Counted from the stretch's first letter, positions 1 through 9,774 are shown. The stretch is 56,986 nt of DNA from Psychrobacillus vulpis (GCF_006861825.1 NZ_VDGI01000009.1:1-56986), one strand, 5' to 3'. Numbers and translations are program-made. Notes: generated by a model from the letters alone, not told the origin.

Positions 1-21
1 TATCTAGGGTAAACTTTAATT

Positions 22-94
22 GGGTCATTATTAATCTCTCCTCATTGTTTATCGTCGTTGAAAACATTGTAACCAAGAGGGATTAATTTGACCC
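22..94. repeat. Imperfect inverted repeat, possible terminator
   Basis: The arm GGGTCATTATTAATC (22-36) is matched by an inverted GATTAATTTGACCC arm ending at 94, with a loop of about 45 bases, followed by CTTTTCCTTTTT. It could be a long-loop terminator of a gene left of the window or an element end. The loop is too long for a confident call. Confidence 0.3.
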
Positions 95-124
95 TTTTCC
101 TTTTTACACAATTATATGGACTTA

Positions 125-478
125 ATCGCATACTCAATACTTATGCGCGGATAACTCGATAATACACTCGGATAAACTAGGTATGCGAGCATAGCTGCTC
201 GATATGCTCGCATACTCATTACTTATGCGCGGATAACTCGGTGGTATGCTCGGATAAGCTAGGTATGCTCGTATAGTCGATCGATATGCTCGGATACTCA
301 TTACATATGCGCGGATAACTCGGTGGTATGCTCGTATAGCCGCTTGATATGCTCGGATACTCATCACTTATCCGCGGATAACTCGGTGGTATGCTCGGAT
401 ACTCGGTACATATGCGCGGATAACTCGATGATACACTCGGATAAGCTAGGTATGCTCGCATAGCAACATGATTTGCTC
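125..478. repeat. Tandem ~21-bp repeat array (VNTR-like)
   Basis: About 16 degenerate units of roughly 20-21 bp follow the pattern TATGCTCGGATAACTCG plus 3-4 variable bases. The more conserved sub-motif ATGCGCGG recurs at 143, 225, 307 and 412 (with ATCCGCGG at 370), so spacings are near multiples of 21. Because 21 is divisible by three, both strands stay open and would encode heptapeptide repeats (for example YPSIPPS). No ribosome binding site supports translation, so I treat it as non-coding repeat DNA downstream of ligD. Confidence 0.85.
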
Positions 479-487
479 AATTTCGTA

Positions 488-2323
488 CTATTTTTTCATT
501 AGTCCCTTTAATTGATCGAGGACTGCTCCGAACTTTTTTTCATCTATATTTTCTCGAAAGTCTCGAAATGGATTAGCTTGTTTTTTTAATCTTTCTAAAA
601 CATTTGGAATAGAAAACATATCTGGCTTTAGCGAGCTATTTACTTCCTCCCAATTTAGTGGGGTTGCAACTAAACCTAGGTCATTTCCCCTTGTAGAATA
701 AGGAGCTATTATTGTTTTTCCTTCGGCGTGCTGAATGTAGTCTAAGTACAATTTATTTTCTCGGTTTTTCTTTAATCGTTCTATCGTAAACCATTGAGGT
801 ACTTGTTCGCACAAAAATTGACAAACAAACTCCGTGAAAACACGAGTATCTTCATAGGAATACGTATCAAATGGCAGCGGAATATAAATTTGCAATCCTT
901 TTCCTCCAGAGGTTTTTACAAAGGATTGTAGTTCGAATTGGTCAAATATTGCTTTCATTCTTATTGCAGCTTCTACCGCTAAAGAAAACTCCTTCACAGA
1001 AGGTGGATCCAGGTCAAATACGATTTCTGTTGGTTTATTTGTTTGGATAGTTTGAAATGGAATGTGAAACTCTAACGCAAGCTGGTTCCCTAACCACAAT
1101 AGGGATTCGACGTCATTACACAAAATATAATCGATGTCATCACTACGCTTAGTTGTAATGTAATCTGGAATATAATCTGGACTATTTTTTTGATAAAAAC
1201 TTTCACCAGGTACTCCGTGAGGAAAACGAATAACGGTCAAAAGCCTCTCACGTAAAAACGGCAGGATGTATGGTGTTATATTTTGTAAGTACAACAAGTA
1301 ATCGTCCTTTTGAATATCACTTGCCGGCCAAACAGATTTTTCGGGATGTGTTATTTGTAAAACTTCAGGTAAAGGAAATAGCTGTCTTTGCATCTTCTGC
1401 CAGTTACAATCGAACGCCTCGATTTCAAAGTTAAATGCATGGAATCGAGGTTCTCTTAAATGCTTTCCATCAAAATCAATACAAACAATATCTACGCAAA
1501 TGGATGGTTCCAATTCCCATATATTTTCGGATAGTTTTGTTCCATTTGATTGAAATAATGCTATTAATGTATGTAATTCTTCCTCTTTCAAACCATGGCG
1601 TAATGTTACGACTTCCGTTAACTCGTCATTGTGATAAACTGCTCCATGAAAATAGCCATTACTTTTATCATATTTAATTAAAATGACACTAACGTATCTC
1701 CAATTTTTGATTTTTACCCAATTAACCGTACGCGTATTGCTTTCCCAATTGCTAGTTTTTCGCTTGGCAACAATTCCTTCCCCATTACTAACTTCAATAT
1801 TGTTCCACAATCGTTCACTATCCTGGAAAGTATCAATTGCCTGTACTCGATGCTTGTCTTCGTAATTGATAGTAATAGGAATCTTCATTTTCTGAAAAAG
1901 CTTATCTAAAGTTTGTTTTCGTTTTGTTATTGGAAGACTCGTTACACTTTCTCCTTTATATTTCAGCAAATCAAACACAACATAGTGACACGGAAATTGT
2001 TGTACATGTGTGCTAATCACATCTTGATTACTCATCCTACCTCTTAACTGAACAATGGAAAAGTTACTTTTCCAATTGTTTATTAAATAAACTAGTTCAC
2101 CATCCAGCGTTAAAGGTAAGTAAGGTTTAATTTGTTCATGTATTTCATAACAGAAGCTAATGATTTCTGGAAACATATTATTGAGAACTTTGCCATTTCT
2201 ACTTTTAAGAATAGGTTCACTCTCCCACTCTAATAGGCATCGAAAGCCATCATATTTCGTCTCGTATATCCAGTCTTTTCCTAATGGAATTTCATCTACT
2301 CCAGTTAACAGCATAGGTTTCAT
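488..2323 (-). CDS. ligD: ATP-dependent DNA ligase LigD (ligase-polymerase fusion)
   Basis: A 611-residue NHEJ ligase that seals Ku-bound double-strand breaks, mainly in spores and stationary cells in this group. The N-terminal ligase domain (about 1-300) carries the nucleotidyl-lysine motif ETKYDG with lysine at residue 23. The C-terminal archaeo-eukaryotic primase-type polymerase domain (about 320-611) carries the metal-binding FDLDPP motif. No N-terminal phosphoesterase domain is present, which matches the two-domain Bacillus form. I prefer the ATG at 2323 because AGTAGG lies six bases upstream; a TTG two codons earlier is possible. It is divergent from ku, with about 100 bp between the starts. 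Confidence 0.95.
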   Translation of the reverse strand: MKPMLLTGVDEIPLGKDWIYETKYDGFRCLLEWESEPILKSRNGKVLNNMFPEIISFCYEIHEQIKPYLPLTLDGELVYLINNWKSNFSIVQLRGRMSNQDVISTHVQQFPCHYVVFDLLKYKGESVTSLPITKRKQTLDKLFQKMKIPITINYEDKHRVQAIDTFQDSERLWNNIEVSNGEGIVAKRKTSNWESNTRTVNWVKIKNWRYVSVILIKYDKSNGYFHGAVYHNDELTEVVTLRHGLKEEELHTLIALFQSNGTKLSENIWELEPSICVDIVCIDFDGKHLREPRFHAFNFEIEAFDCNWQKMQRQLFPLPEVLQITHPEKSVWPASDIQKDDYLLYLQNITPYILPFLRERLLTVIRFPHGVPGESFYQKNSPDYIPDYITTKRSDDIDYILCNDVESLLWLGNQLALEFHIPFQTIQTNKPTEIVFDLDPPSVKEFSLAVEAAIRMKAIFDQFELQSFVKTSGGKGLQIYIPLPFDTYSYEDTRVFTEFVCQFLCEQVPQWFTIERLKKNRENKLYLDYIQHAEGKTIIAPYSTRGNDLGLVATPLNWEEVNSSLKPDMFSIPNVLERLKKQANPFRDFRENIDEKKFGAVLDQLKGLMKK

Positions 2324-2429
2324 ATTCAACCTACTTTCGATTTTCTTCTAGCATTTGATTATTTCCTATTTAAAATACATAAAAACATTCAAACCGTGCA
2401 TAGTAAAAAGAAAAAGTGGGTGGAAGTAT

Positions 2430-3257
2430 ATGCATACAGTTTGGAAAGGTAGCATTAGTTTTGGACTTGTTAATATTCCAATTAAACTCCATGCTGCAAC
2501 TGAAAATAAAGATATAAAATTGCGCCAACTCCATAAAGAATGCCATACTCCAATTTCTTATGAAAAAGTTTGTGAAGGTTGCAAAAAAGAAGTGAAAAGT
2601 GAGGATATTGTAAAGGCTTACGAGTACTCTAAAAATAAATTTGTAGTATTAGACGATGAGGAACTCGAGAAGTTGAAAAAAGAAAATGAAGATAAAGCAG
2701 TGGAAATTATTGATTTCGTAAAGTTGGAAGAAATAGATCCAATCTATTTTGAACGAACCTACTTCATGGCACCAGACAGTGGAGGTGGAAAAGCATACAC
2801 CTTGTTAAGAAAGGCACTAATGGAATCCGGTAAGATTGGTGTCGCAAAAATTATGATTCGTTCCAAAGAACAATTAGCCGTAGTTCGAGTGTACAAAGAC
2901 ACACTAATAATGGAAACCATTCACTTTCCAGATGAAGTGAGAAGTACAGCAGATGTTCCGAATATACCTAGTGAACAAACAGTCGTTCAGAAAGAACTCG
3001 ATACCGCTCTTTTATTAGTTGACCAATTAACAACAACTTTTGAACCGGAAAAATATACAGATGATTATCGTACGGCATTAATGGAACTAATAGAAGAGAA
3101 GAAAGCTAATAATAGTACAGTTTCTGCAAGCGATAAACAACCTGCTATGCCTTCCAATGTAACCGATTTAATGTCTGCTCTCCAAGCTTCCTTAGATAAG
3201 ACAAAAAAGAAAAAGCCAACTACGAGAAAGAGAACTCCGAAAGTAAAAACGTCATAA
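2430..3257 (+). CDS. ku: Non-homologous end-joining protein Ku
   Basis: A 275-residue bacterial Ku, the homodimeric ring that binds DNA ends and recruits LigD. The family signature starts at the N-terminus (VWKGSISFGLVNIPIKL), followed by a CHTP...CEGC cysteine segment and the Ku beta-barrel. The last 20 residues are lysine/arginine-rich (KKKKPTTRKR), as in other bacterial Ku tails. The frame extends 25 codons upstream, but the family N-terminus and a GGTGG-type site just before 2430 favour this ATG. Its partner ligD is divergent next door, so a shared control region of about 100 bp lies between them. Confidence 0.95.
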   Translation: MHTVWKGSISFGLVNIPIKLHAATENKDIKLRQLHKECHTPISYEKVCEGCKKEVKSEDIVKAYEYSKNKFVVLDDEELEKLKKENEDKAVEIIDFVKLEEIDPIYFERTYFMAPDSGGGKAYTLLRKALMESGKIGVAKIMIRSKEQLAVVRVYKDTLIMETIHFPDEVRSTADVPNIPSEQTVVQKELDTALLLVDQLTTTFEPEKYTDDYRTALMELIEEKKANNSTVSASDKQPAMPSNVTDLMSALQASLDKTKKKKPTTRKRTPKVKTS

Positions 3258-3751
3258 TGATGAAAGTCCTTATATTTAACTTTGCCAGATGGAGGCCAAT
3301 ATCCAAATGAATAAGAAAATCGTTGAAACGGCTCCCTTTCCGCGGGCGTTGCCTTAGCCTCCTCTCTACGCTGCGGGGTCATCGGCTAACGCTATTCCCG
3401 CAGGAGTGTCGCCTTTTTCAACGATTTTCTAAAAACGAATAAATATTTACCTTAAAAAATAGACAGTTCTTCAGTGCCTTCGCTACGCTCCTGCAGGGTC
3501 TCGCCTGTCTCACTTTTCCCTTAGAAGTCGAGCTGTAAACTTCGGAGATATGCAGAGGGTCTGAAAAGTCCCTATCATTCGACTTTGCCAGATAAGAGTA
3601 TCCAAACCCAATAAATAAGAAAATCGTTGAAACGGTTCCCTTTCCGCGGGCGTTGCCTCAGCCTCCTCGCTGCACTGCGGGGTCATCGGCTAACGCTATT
3701 CCCGCAGGAGTGTCACCTTTTTCAACGATTTTCAAGACAGGGGTCTCTAAT
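3258..3751. repeat. Two copies of a GC-rich ~180-bp repeat (TIR-bearing)
   Basis: The cores are 3315-3429 and 3619-3733. Each starts GAAAATCGTTGAAACGG and ends TTTTTCAACGATTTTC, so they have terminal inverted repeats, and carry the GC-rich centre TTTCCGCGGGCGTTGCC...CTATTCCCGCAGGAGTGTC. Both are preceded by a shared flank (ACTTTGCCAGAT...AATAAGAAAATC). Between them (about 3470-3530) lies another palindromic GC-rich stretch (CTTCGCTACGCTCCTGCAGGG). The same family returns in opposite orientation at 56.4-57.0 kb. No gene is seen here. Confidence 0.85.
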
Positions 3752-4741
3752 CTAAAAAATACTTAAATCCCAACTATCTGCTATTTGTTTTAATAACATT
3801 ACACCTGCTACGCTACTGCCATACTCGTCAATAGCTGGTCCATAAATGCCTATTCCGCAACCTTGTAATAATGGAAGATTTTCATTTCTAACACGAGGTG
3901 GTACTGCTGCCATAATTCCTCCGGACACGCCTGTTTTGGCTGGGATTCCAATGGAAGCAGCGAACTTACCTGAAGCATTGTATACACCACATGTGAGCAT
4001 TAAGCTTTTGGCTAACCGGGCTACCTCTTTAGGTAGGATTTGTTCGTTTCGGATAGGGTGATAGCCATCTTGAGCTAGAATTAATCCTATTAATGCGATG
4101 TCTTCTGTAGTTACTTCAAGCGAACATTGTTTCAAATATACTTCTAGAGCTTCCTCTACTTCTATTTCTAAATAGCCTGTTTCTTTCAAATAATAGGCTA
4201 ACGCTCGATTTCGATTTGCCGTTTGCCATTCAGAGAGAAACACTTCCTCATTTAATCTCGGTCTCTTCCCTACCATTTTCTCCATTAATGAACGTATAGA
4301 TTCTAATTTCTTTGTTGAATTGTCTCCTGGAAGAATGGAGGAAACTGTAATTGCTCCAGCATTAATCATAGGATTGAACGGCTTTCCTGGCTTATGCATT
4401 TCTAAACGAATGATTGAGTAAAAGGGATCTCCAGTCGGTTCTAAATCGACCTTATCTAATACATAAGGAATACCATGATGCATACATGCAGCAATAAAAC
4501 TAATTACTTTGGAAATGCTTTGCAAAGTAAAAGGAATGTCCCAATCTCCAGACTTGAAATTGGTTCCATCTGGCCCTATTAAAGTAATACCTAATTGTGA
4601 TGAGTTAACCTTTTCTAACGCAGGAATATAAGATGCATTTTTTCCTTCCTTAGAAAAGGGACGATAGTTGGTTACCCATTCATCAATTATATGAATACTT
4701 TGATTATCTTTTGGAATGCTTGTTTGTACCATTCTCTCCAT
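3752..4741 (-). CDS. glsA: Glutaminase (beta-lactamase-fold)
   Basis: A 329-residue glutaminase, close to the family length, hydrolysing glutamine to glutamate and ammonia in the cytosol. The catalytic S-x-x-K pair is visible in LQSISKV (Ser75, Lys78). Further family blocks are GDWDIPFTLQSISK, NPMINAGAI, ...NRALAYYL and a glycine-rich KTGVSGG segment near the C-terminus. The start is uncertain: ATG at 4741 or the ATG three codons later, because the purine-rich GGGATGGAGAG overlaps both. The gene is single and faces away from the MgtC gene's promoter region. Confidence 0.93.
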   Translation of the reverse strand: MERMVQTSIPKDNQSIHIIDEWVTNYRPFSKEGKNASYIPALEKVNSSQLGITLIGPDGTNFKSGDWDIPFTLQSISKVISFIAACMHHGIPYVLDKVDLEPTGDPFYSIIRLEMHKPGKPFNPMINAGAITVSSILPGDNSTKKLESIRSLMEKMVGKRPRLNEEVFLSEWQTANRNRALAYYLKETGYLEIEVEEALEVYLKQCSLEVTTEDIALIGLILAQDGYHPIRNEQILPKEVARLAKSLMLTCGVYNASGKFAASIGIPAKTGVSGGIMAAVPPRVRNENLPLLQGCGIGIYGPAIDEYGSSVAGVMLLKQIADSWDLSIF

Positions 4742-4854
4742 CCCTTTACTATAAAATTACTATTTTTATACTAATAAATTGATTCTATTTTCTTAATATA
4801 GAATAGAACAATATTCAAAAAAATACTATACAATTATTAATTAAAATAATCAGT

Positions 4855-4901
4855 AAAAAAAAAGCTACAATGACCACTATTTGCGGTACTGTAGCTTTTT
4901 C
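4855..4901 (-). terminator. Terminator after the MgtC-like gene
   Basis: AAAAAAAGCTACA pairs with TGTAGCTTTTT around a ~20-base loop. It lies 12 bases past the stop of the minus-strand MgtC gene, with a T-run on the minus strand; it may also work in the other direction. Confidence 0.75.
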
Positions 4902-4912
4902 TCTATCATTTT

Positions 4913-5389
4913 TTATTCTCCATCACTATCATCTTCTTCTTTTTCTCGTGACGGTAGTATCCCCATTTTCTCCACTAGTTTTGGTAAATTCATTGCAACA
5001 AACATTAAAATTGCAGTAATAATAGCTAAATCATATGCACCATAGCCTATTGTCAAACCTACACAAGCTGTAATCCATAGATTAGCTGCAGTAGTAAGTC
5101 CACGTTTTGCATTAGCCTTATCTACCCAAATTACGCCTGCACCAAGAAAACCAATACCACTAATTACTTGTGCAGCTAATCGCATAGGGTCCATATATGG
5201 CCCTTGGTTTAAAGTTGATAAAGACATTGCTAATGTTGATCCTAAACACACTAATATATGAGTTCTAATACCAGCTGGCTTATCTTTAATAGCTCTTTCT
5301 AAACCAATTAAAAACCCTAAAAAAGTTGCAACAATTAGTCTAATATATAATTCAAAATGTAAATCGAATAACGATCTAATAAAATCCAT
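4913..5389 (-). CDS. MgtC/SapB family membrane protein
   Basis: A 158-residue protein with about four hydrophobic segments. The MgtC signature is visible near the N-terminus: RLIVATFLGFLIGLERA, then KPAGIRTHILVCLGSTL, and later AAQVISGIGFLGAGVIW and GLTTAANLWITACVGL. Members sit in the cytoplasmic membrane; some support growth at low magnesium, and the exact biochemical role differs between homologues. The ATG at 5389 has AAGGAG eight bases upstream, so it is preferred over the GTG/ATG pair just before it. The C-terminus is short and acidic (EKEEDDSDGE). Confidence 0.9.
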   Translation of the reverse strand: MDFIRSLFDLHFELYIRLIVATFLGFLIGLERAIKDKPAGIRTHILVCLGSTLAMSLSTLNQGPYMDPMRLAAQVISGIGFLGAGVIWVDKANAKRGLTTAANLWITACVGLTIGYGAYDLAIITAILMFVAMNLPKLVEKMGILPSREKEEDDSDGE

Positions 5390-5524
5390 ATGCATCACTC
5401 CTTATTATCTTCTAAATGATTTCTTTACTTTCTACTGAGGTCATTTTTATCCACCTTTATATATTCTATAACCAATTCCTAAAACCCTTTGCAAGATAAA
5501 CATATAGAAGTTCCTCCTGCTTAC

Positions 5525-5556
5525 CTTCTAAGTCTTAGGTCTTAGAAAAATATAAT
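5525..5556 (+). promoter_or_regulatory. Possible operator and -10 box upstream of the RND pump
   Basis: A 7-bp inverted repeat TTCTAAG/CTTAGAA with an 8-base centre lies just before a TATAAT hexamer. The arrangement resembles a repressor site over a promoter, but no clear -35 box or adjacent regulator gene is seen. A small SD plus TTG-started four-codon frame follows near 5637. Confidence 0.3.
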
Positions 5557-5706
5557 CCTAAGGTTCAATGTGGAATAGTTTTCTATTTTTTACAATGAAA
5601 TAGCTAATGAGAAGATTTTAGAAGGGAGCTCATAGTTTGAAATACAAATAAACCGGACTTTTATCGTTTATCGTACAAAATGAAAATTTTTAGGAGGAAT
5701 CATTAT

Positions 5707-8700
5707 ATGTCGTTTTTTACTAAATGGGCTTTTGGTAACAGGGCTGCTGTCGCTGTATTAACCATTTTAATATTAGTGATAGGTGTTGTCAGTTACTTTA
5801 GACTGCCTATGGAATTTTTACCCTCAGCGGATAATCCGCAAGTGACCATTATTTCTATGGGTCAAGGGACTGACTCCAAAACAATGGAATCCGAAGTTAC
5901 CATTCCGATTGAAAGAGCAGTTACACGTGTGAATGGAAAAACATCCGTCTATTCTACAACTGGAGACGGATTTTCAAAAGTAGACCTGTTTTTCGAGGCA
6001 GGAACTGATATGAAGCAAGCAAAACTAGACGTTCAAGATGCGTTAAGTAATGTAGGTTTGCCTTCGTATATATCCAAGCCAACCATTTCACAGCTTAATA
6101 CATCTATGATTCCAATTGTTAATATTGCCGTCACTTTTGATGAAGGTATGACGACAGAAAATATGGATTTCGCACGTGAAAAGCTTCAAGCTCACTATCA
6201 AGAAATCAAAGGAGTTTCCAGTGTTGATGTATACGGAATCACAGATTCCATCATTTCCGTCAAGATTGATGATGAAAAATTAGCTGAAAATCAAATTCCT
6301 CTACAAGCGGTTATGGGTGCACTTCAAGGTCAAAATACTGCTTTAGCTGTCGGTGAAAAGATTATAGATGGAAAAACAAGCAATATTAAAGTAATTGGTG
6401 ATTTAACAAGCATTGAAAAACTGAAAGGGTTAACGGTAGCTCCTAATGTAACACTTGGAGATATAGCTACGATTGAAGAAACAAAAGATGCTAATTTCAT
6501 TAGCCGTTTTAATGGCAAGGATAGCTTAGATATTAGCATCACGAAAGACAGTCAATCCAATGCAGTAAAAATTAGTAAAGAAGTTGAAAAAGTAACAAAG
6601 GAAATCAATGAAAAATATGATCAGCAGGAATCAGTCGTTTACGTATCTTCTGCTGATTTAGTCGAAAATTCGGTTCATACGATGATAAAAGAAGTTCTTC
6701 TTGGTGCACTATTTGCAACGATTGTCATTATGCTCTTTTTACGAAATATCCGTTCTACTTTTATTACAATCGTATCGATTCCTTTATCACTTTGCTTCAC
6801 ATTATTCTTACTGTCAATGTCTGGTGTGACATTGAATATTTTAACGCTTGGCGGTGTCGCTGTTGCGGTTGGACGCTTAGTGGATGATAGTATTGTTGTA
6901 ATCGAAAATATTTTCCGTAAAATGCAAACAGAGAAATTCTCCGTAAAAATGATTATTGACGCAACTAAGCAAGTGGGAGTCGCTATTACTGCTTCTACAT
7001 TAACAACAGTAGCCGTTTTCTTACCAATGAGTTTATTAAATGGAGGACTTCAAGATTTCCTATTACCATTTGCATTAACGGTTACGTACTCCTTGCTTGC
7101 TTCTTTAATCGTTGCGTTGACTGTTGTTCCAGTTATGAGTGCAGGATTATTGAAGAATGCAAAGATTCCTGAGCATAAACCAGCTGTTCGTTTCCCAAAA
7201 ATAGTTACATGGTCCTTGAACCATAAATGGATCGTGTTTACAATTTCCATCCTTCTATTCTTTGGTTCAATCGCTACTTATTTTGTCATCCCAAAAGGAG
7301 CAGTTGACAATTCTTCTGCTGACTATGTCATGGCAACGCTCAGTTACCCGAATGATACACCAATAGAAGAAGTAAAGGAAAAGACATTGGAACTGGAATC
7401 ATCTATTCTAGCAATGGATAAAGTGCAACATGTGTTTTCGCAGGTAGGTTCTCCAGCGGAAGCAGCTCAATATGGCTACGTAGGATCGCCGACTGAAGCA
7501 TCGTTTAGTATTTTATTAAATGATAAAAAAGATACAGAACACATCGTGAAAGAAATGGAAAAGAAAAAGGATCAATATCCTGATGCCATTTTAGAAGTTA
7601 GTGCATCTTCCTTTATGATGGGAGGAGCAAGTACGAATATTACGATCGATGTGGTTGGTGAAAATTTAGCGGATTTGGAAGAAGTAGCAACAACTATTAA
7701 AGAAAAAGTACAGGACATTGAAGGCGTAGAGGAAGTTACGACCAATCAAGACGAAAAGAAAACTGTACACTCTCTCGTAGTTGACCCTACAAAAGGAAAT
7801 ACAGAACAAGTTGCCCAACAGTTAGGTGTGATGTTAAATAAAACACCAATTGGAACGATTAGTTTAAATGATAAACAAAAAACTGTATTCCTAGAACCGC
7901 TCCTAGATACGAAAACACCAGGAGACCTGAAAAAGATACAAGTCATGACCGATACAGGTCTTGTTCCTGTTTCATCGATTGCAAAGTTACAAAGTGAAGA
8001 GCGTTCAACTAACCAGTTCCATAAAGACGGAGATGCCTACCTTCGAGTAACAGCAGCAGTTGATCCTGCAAAGCTATCAGAAATCTCAAGTAAAGTGAAT
8101 GTAGAGATTTTCGGTGATAAAAAGGACAATGAAGGCATGGATATTCCAGAGAATGTCGACGTTCTAATCGGTGGTTCTAGTAGTCAACAAGCAGAGGATT
8201 TTACAGATTTATTCCTTATTATGCTTGTTTCCATCGGGATTGTATTTTTAATTATGGTCATCACATTTAAATCAATCAAAGCACCAATTGCTATTCTTTG
8301 CTCGTTACCACTTGCTGCAATTGGAGCTATTTTAGGAATTCTTATTAGCGGTATATCCGTAGATATTACAGCTCTTCTTGGAGCATTAATGCTAATTGGT
8401 ATCGTCGTAACAAATGCGATTGTGCTTTTAGACCGAGTGAAACAAAATGAACAAAAAATGATCATTCGCGATGCACTTGTAGAAGCAACAGCAACAAGAA
8501 TGAGACCAATCTTCATGACTGCAATCGCAACAATCTGTGCGATGCTTCCACTATTATTGAAGCAAGCAGAAACAGGAAGTTTAGTATCTCAAAGTCTTGC
8601 GATTGTTGTTATTGGCGGGTTAGCTATGGCTACTCTGCTAACACTGATTGTGATCCCATGTATATATGAATTGCTTTATTTTAGGAAGTCTAAGAAACAA

Positions 8701-8739
8701 CGTGTTAATCAAGCAGCTGAGCAAGAGGTTTCCAATTAG
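5707..8739 (+). CDS. RND-family efflux transporter (SwrC/AcrB-like)
   Basis: A 1010-residue proton-driven RND permease, about the full length for the family. It has one N-terminal membrane segment, a large extracellular loop, a central block of membrane segments, a second large loop and a C-terminal membrane block. The proton-relay aspartates of TM4 are visible in GRLVDDSIVV (Asp393, Asp394). Gram-positive relatives such as B. subtilis SwrC export surfactin-like lipopeptides and other amphiphiles; the substrate here is unknown. The ATG at 5707 is chosen because AGGAGG lies nine bases upstream. A single-gene unit followed by a hairpin terminator. Fragments of its 3' end are repeated at 9.63 and 20.05 kb. 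Confidence 0.93.
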   Translation: MSFFTKWAFGNRAAVAVLTILILVIGVVSYFRLPMEFLPSADNPQVTIISMGQGTDSKTMESEVTIPIERAVTRVNGKTSVYSTTGDGFSKVDLFFEAGTDMKQAKLDVQDALSNVGLPSYISKPTISQLNTSMIPIVNIAVTFDEGMTTENMDFAREKLQAHYQEIKGVSSVDVYGITDSIISVKIDDEKLAENQIPLQAVMGALQGQNTALAVGEKIIDGKTSNIKVIGDLTSIEKLKGLTVAPNVTLGDIATIEETKDANFISRFNGKDSLDISITKDSQSNAVKISKEVEKVTKEINEKYDQQESVVYVSSADLVENSVHTMIKEVLLGALFATIVIMLFLRNIRSTFITIVSIPLSLCFTLFLLSMSGVTLNILTLGGVAVAVGRLVDDSIVVIENIFRKMQTEKFSVKMIIDATKQVGVAITASTLTTVAVFLPMSLLNGGLQDFLLPFALTVTYSLLASLIVALTVVPVMSAGLLKNAKIPEHKPAVRFPKIVTWSLNHKWIVFTISILLFFGSIATYFVIPKGAVDNSSADYVMATLSYPNDTPIEEVKEKTLELESSILAMDKVQHVFSQVGSPAEAAQYGYVGSPTEASFSILLNDKKDTEHIVKEMEKKKDQYPDAILEVSASSFMMGGASTNITIDVVGENLADLEEVATTIKEKVQDIEGVEEVTTNQDEKKTVHSLVVDPTKGNTEQVAQQLGVMLNKTPIGTISLNDKQKTVFLEPLLDTKTPGDLKKIQVMTDTGLVPVSSIAKLQSEERSTNQFHKDGDAYLRVTAAVDPAKLSEISSKVNVEIFGDKKDNEGMDIPENVDVLIGGSSSQQAEDFTDLFLIMLVSIGIVFLIMVITFKSIKAPIAILCSLPLAAIGAILGILISGISVDITALLGALMLIGIVVTNAIVLLDRVKQNEQKMIIRDALVEATATRMRPIFMTAIATICAMLPLLLKQAETGSLVSQSLAIVVIGGLAMATLLTLIVIPCIYELLYFRKSKKQRVNQAAEQEVSN

Positions 8740-8821
8740 TAAGAAAAGCTACCCTGTACGTAATCGTTTCCGGAGTGCTTTGGATCAGACTTTTGCTACA
8801 CCATTACCGTTGGATAATTAA

Positions 8822-8858
8822 AGGAGCTGGAAGTGACCGTGGTCACTTTCAGCTCCTT
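8822..8858 (+). terminator. Terminator after the RND gene
   Basis: AAGGAGCTGGAAGTGACC pairs with GGTCACTTTCAGCTCCTT, followed by CTATTT. A diverged copy occurs at 20317-20348 in the duplicated segment. Confidence 0.75.
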
Positions 8859-8973
8859 CTATTTCGGTAATCGTGTGGCGATCGTCTGTCCGTCGTACTC
8901 CTACAACTTTTAGGCACATGGTTGCTATCGTTTGGATAATGAAAGAATTAATTCTGTCCTACTCATAAAGCAT

Positions 8974-9002
8974 GCGACCGAAGATACAATTTCGGTCGCA
9001 CT
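8974..9002. terminator. Hairpin between RND and DUF1801 genes
   Basis: GCGACCGAA and TTCGGTCGC pair around ATACAAT. It lies about 40 bp past the minus-strand DUF1801 gene and may terminate it, although the T-run is weak. A copy lies at 20467-20494. Confidence 0.5.
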
Positions 9003-9040
9003 TTACTGCTCTATAGGATGGTTGCTTCTAAGTTTTCTTT

Positions 9041-9484
9041 CTAAGGACACGTAATTTCTAACCAAATAGTTATTACTTTTTTTAGTTCTTGTTCCTTTGC
9101 TTTCACATCATTTATACTAGTAAATTTAGCTATAGCTCTATCATGAGCAACCCACTCTAGTATTCCTGTTGTATCATCAATCAGATGTTGTACATCAACA
9201 TTATCCTTAACCTTTGATCCGCAATGAAAGATAAGTCGAAAAAATCCTTTACCGTGTAGATTAAATGTTATTCTGTCCTCACCTTCAATGTGATAACTAG
9301 GCGCATTCCATTTGATATGTTCAGAAATAATAATATTAGCATTTAAAATGATTTTTCGGACTTCCTCTATTTCTTCTTTAAGCGGATGGTCAAGATTATT
9401 CATAAATTCTATCACTTGTTGTGGTCCAGTCCATTTTACTGATTTCTTATCTGTTGTTTCGGATGGCTTATTATTTTTTGTCAT
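9041..9484 (-). CDS. DUF1801 domain protein
   Basis: A 147-residue protein of the DUF1801 (YdhG-like) family, with the usual features: VIEFMNNLDHPLKEEIEEVRK near the start, a central HIKWNAPSYHIEGEDRITF and FFRLIFHCGSKV. The family adopts a small alpha/beta fold; its biochemical role is not established. The ATG is preceded by GGGAGGT at suitable spacing. It stands alone. The extreme 3' end appears to be included in the duplicated segment near 20.55 kb, where similar but frameless sequence remains. Confidence 0.85.
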   Translation of the reverse strand: MTKNNKPSETTDKKSVKWTGPQQVIEFMNNLDHPLKEEIEEVRKIILNANIIISEHIKWNAPSYHIEGEDRITFNLHGKGFFRLIFHCGSKVKDNVDVQHLIDDTTGILEWVAHDRAIAKFTSINDVKAKEQELKKVITIWLEITCP

Positions 9485-9626
9485 AACACCTTACCTCCCT
9501 TTCAATTTTTATTTGTATTCAAAGAAAATAGTGTTTACTACTTTTGACAAATAAACTAAAATTCCTTCTTGAAATGGGATAAGAGCTTAAAAAATGCTTA
9601 ACTCTTGCCTGGCCTGGACTCTAATT

Positions 9627-9711
9627 GATTCCTTGTATATATGAATTGCTTTATTTTAGGAAGTCGAAGAAACAGCGTGTTATTCAAGCAGCAGAGCAGG
9701 ATGCTATTTAA
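9627..9711 (+). pseudogene. Remnant of an RND transporter C-terminus
   Basis: Reads IPCIYELLYFRKSKKQR followed by a short tail and TAA, nearly identical to the last ~27 residues of the RND gene ending at 8739. There is no upstream coding sequence. It is a leftover gene end from a lost or recombined RND copy. Confidence 0.8.
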
Positions 9712-9723
9712 TGTGAACATAAA

Positions 9724-9761
9724 GAAACCAGACCATAGCTTAAACGCTATGATCTGGTTTT
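9724..9761. terminator. Bidirectional-looking terminator
   Basis: AAACCAGACCATAGC pairs with GCTATGATCTGGTTTT around TTAAAC. It lies just past both the RND remnant and the minus-strand zinc-ribbon gene. Confidence 0.7.
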
Positions 9762-9774
9762 CATGTGTTTCTTA

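Noticed and set aside
134-461. Two overlapping reading frames with heptapeptide repeats
   Set aside because: They follow from a 21-bp tandem repeat, are open on both strands and have no ribosome binding site.
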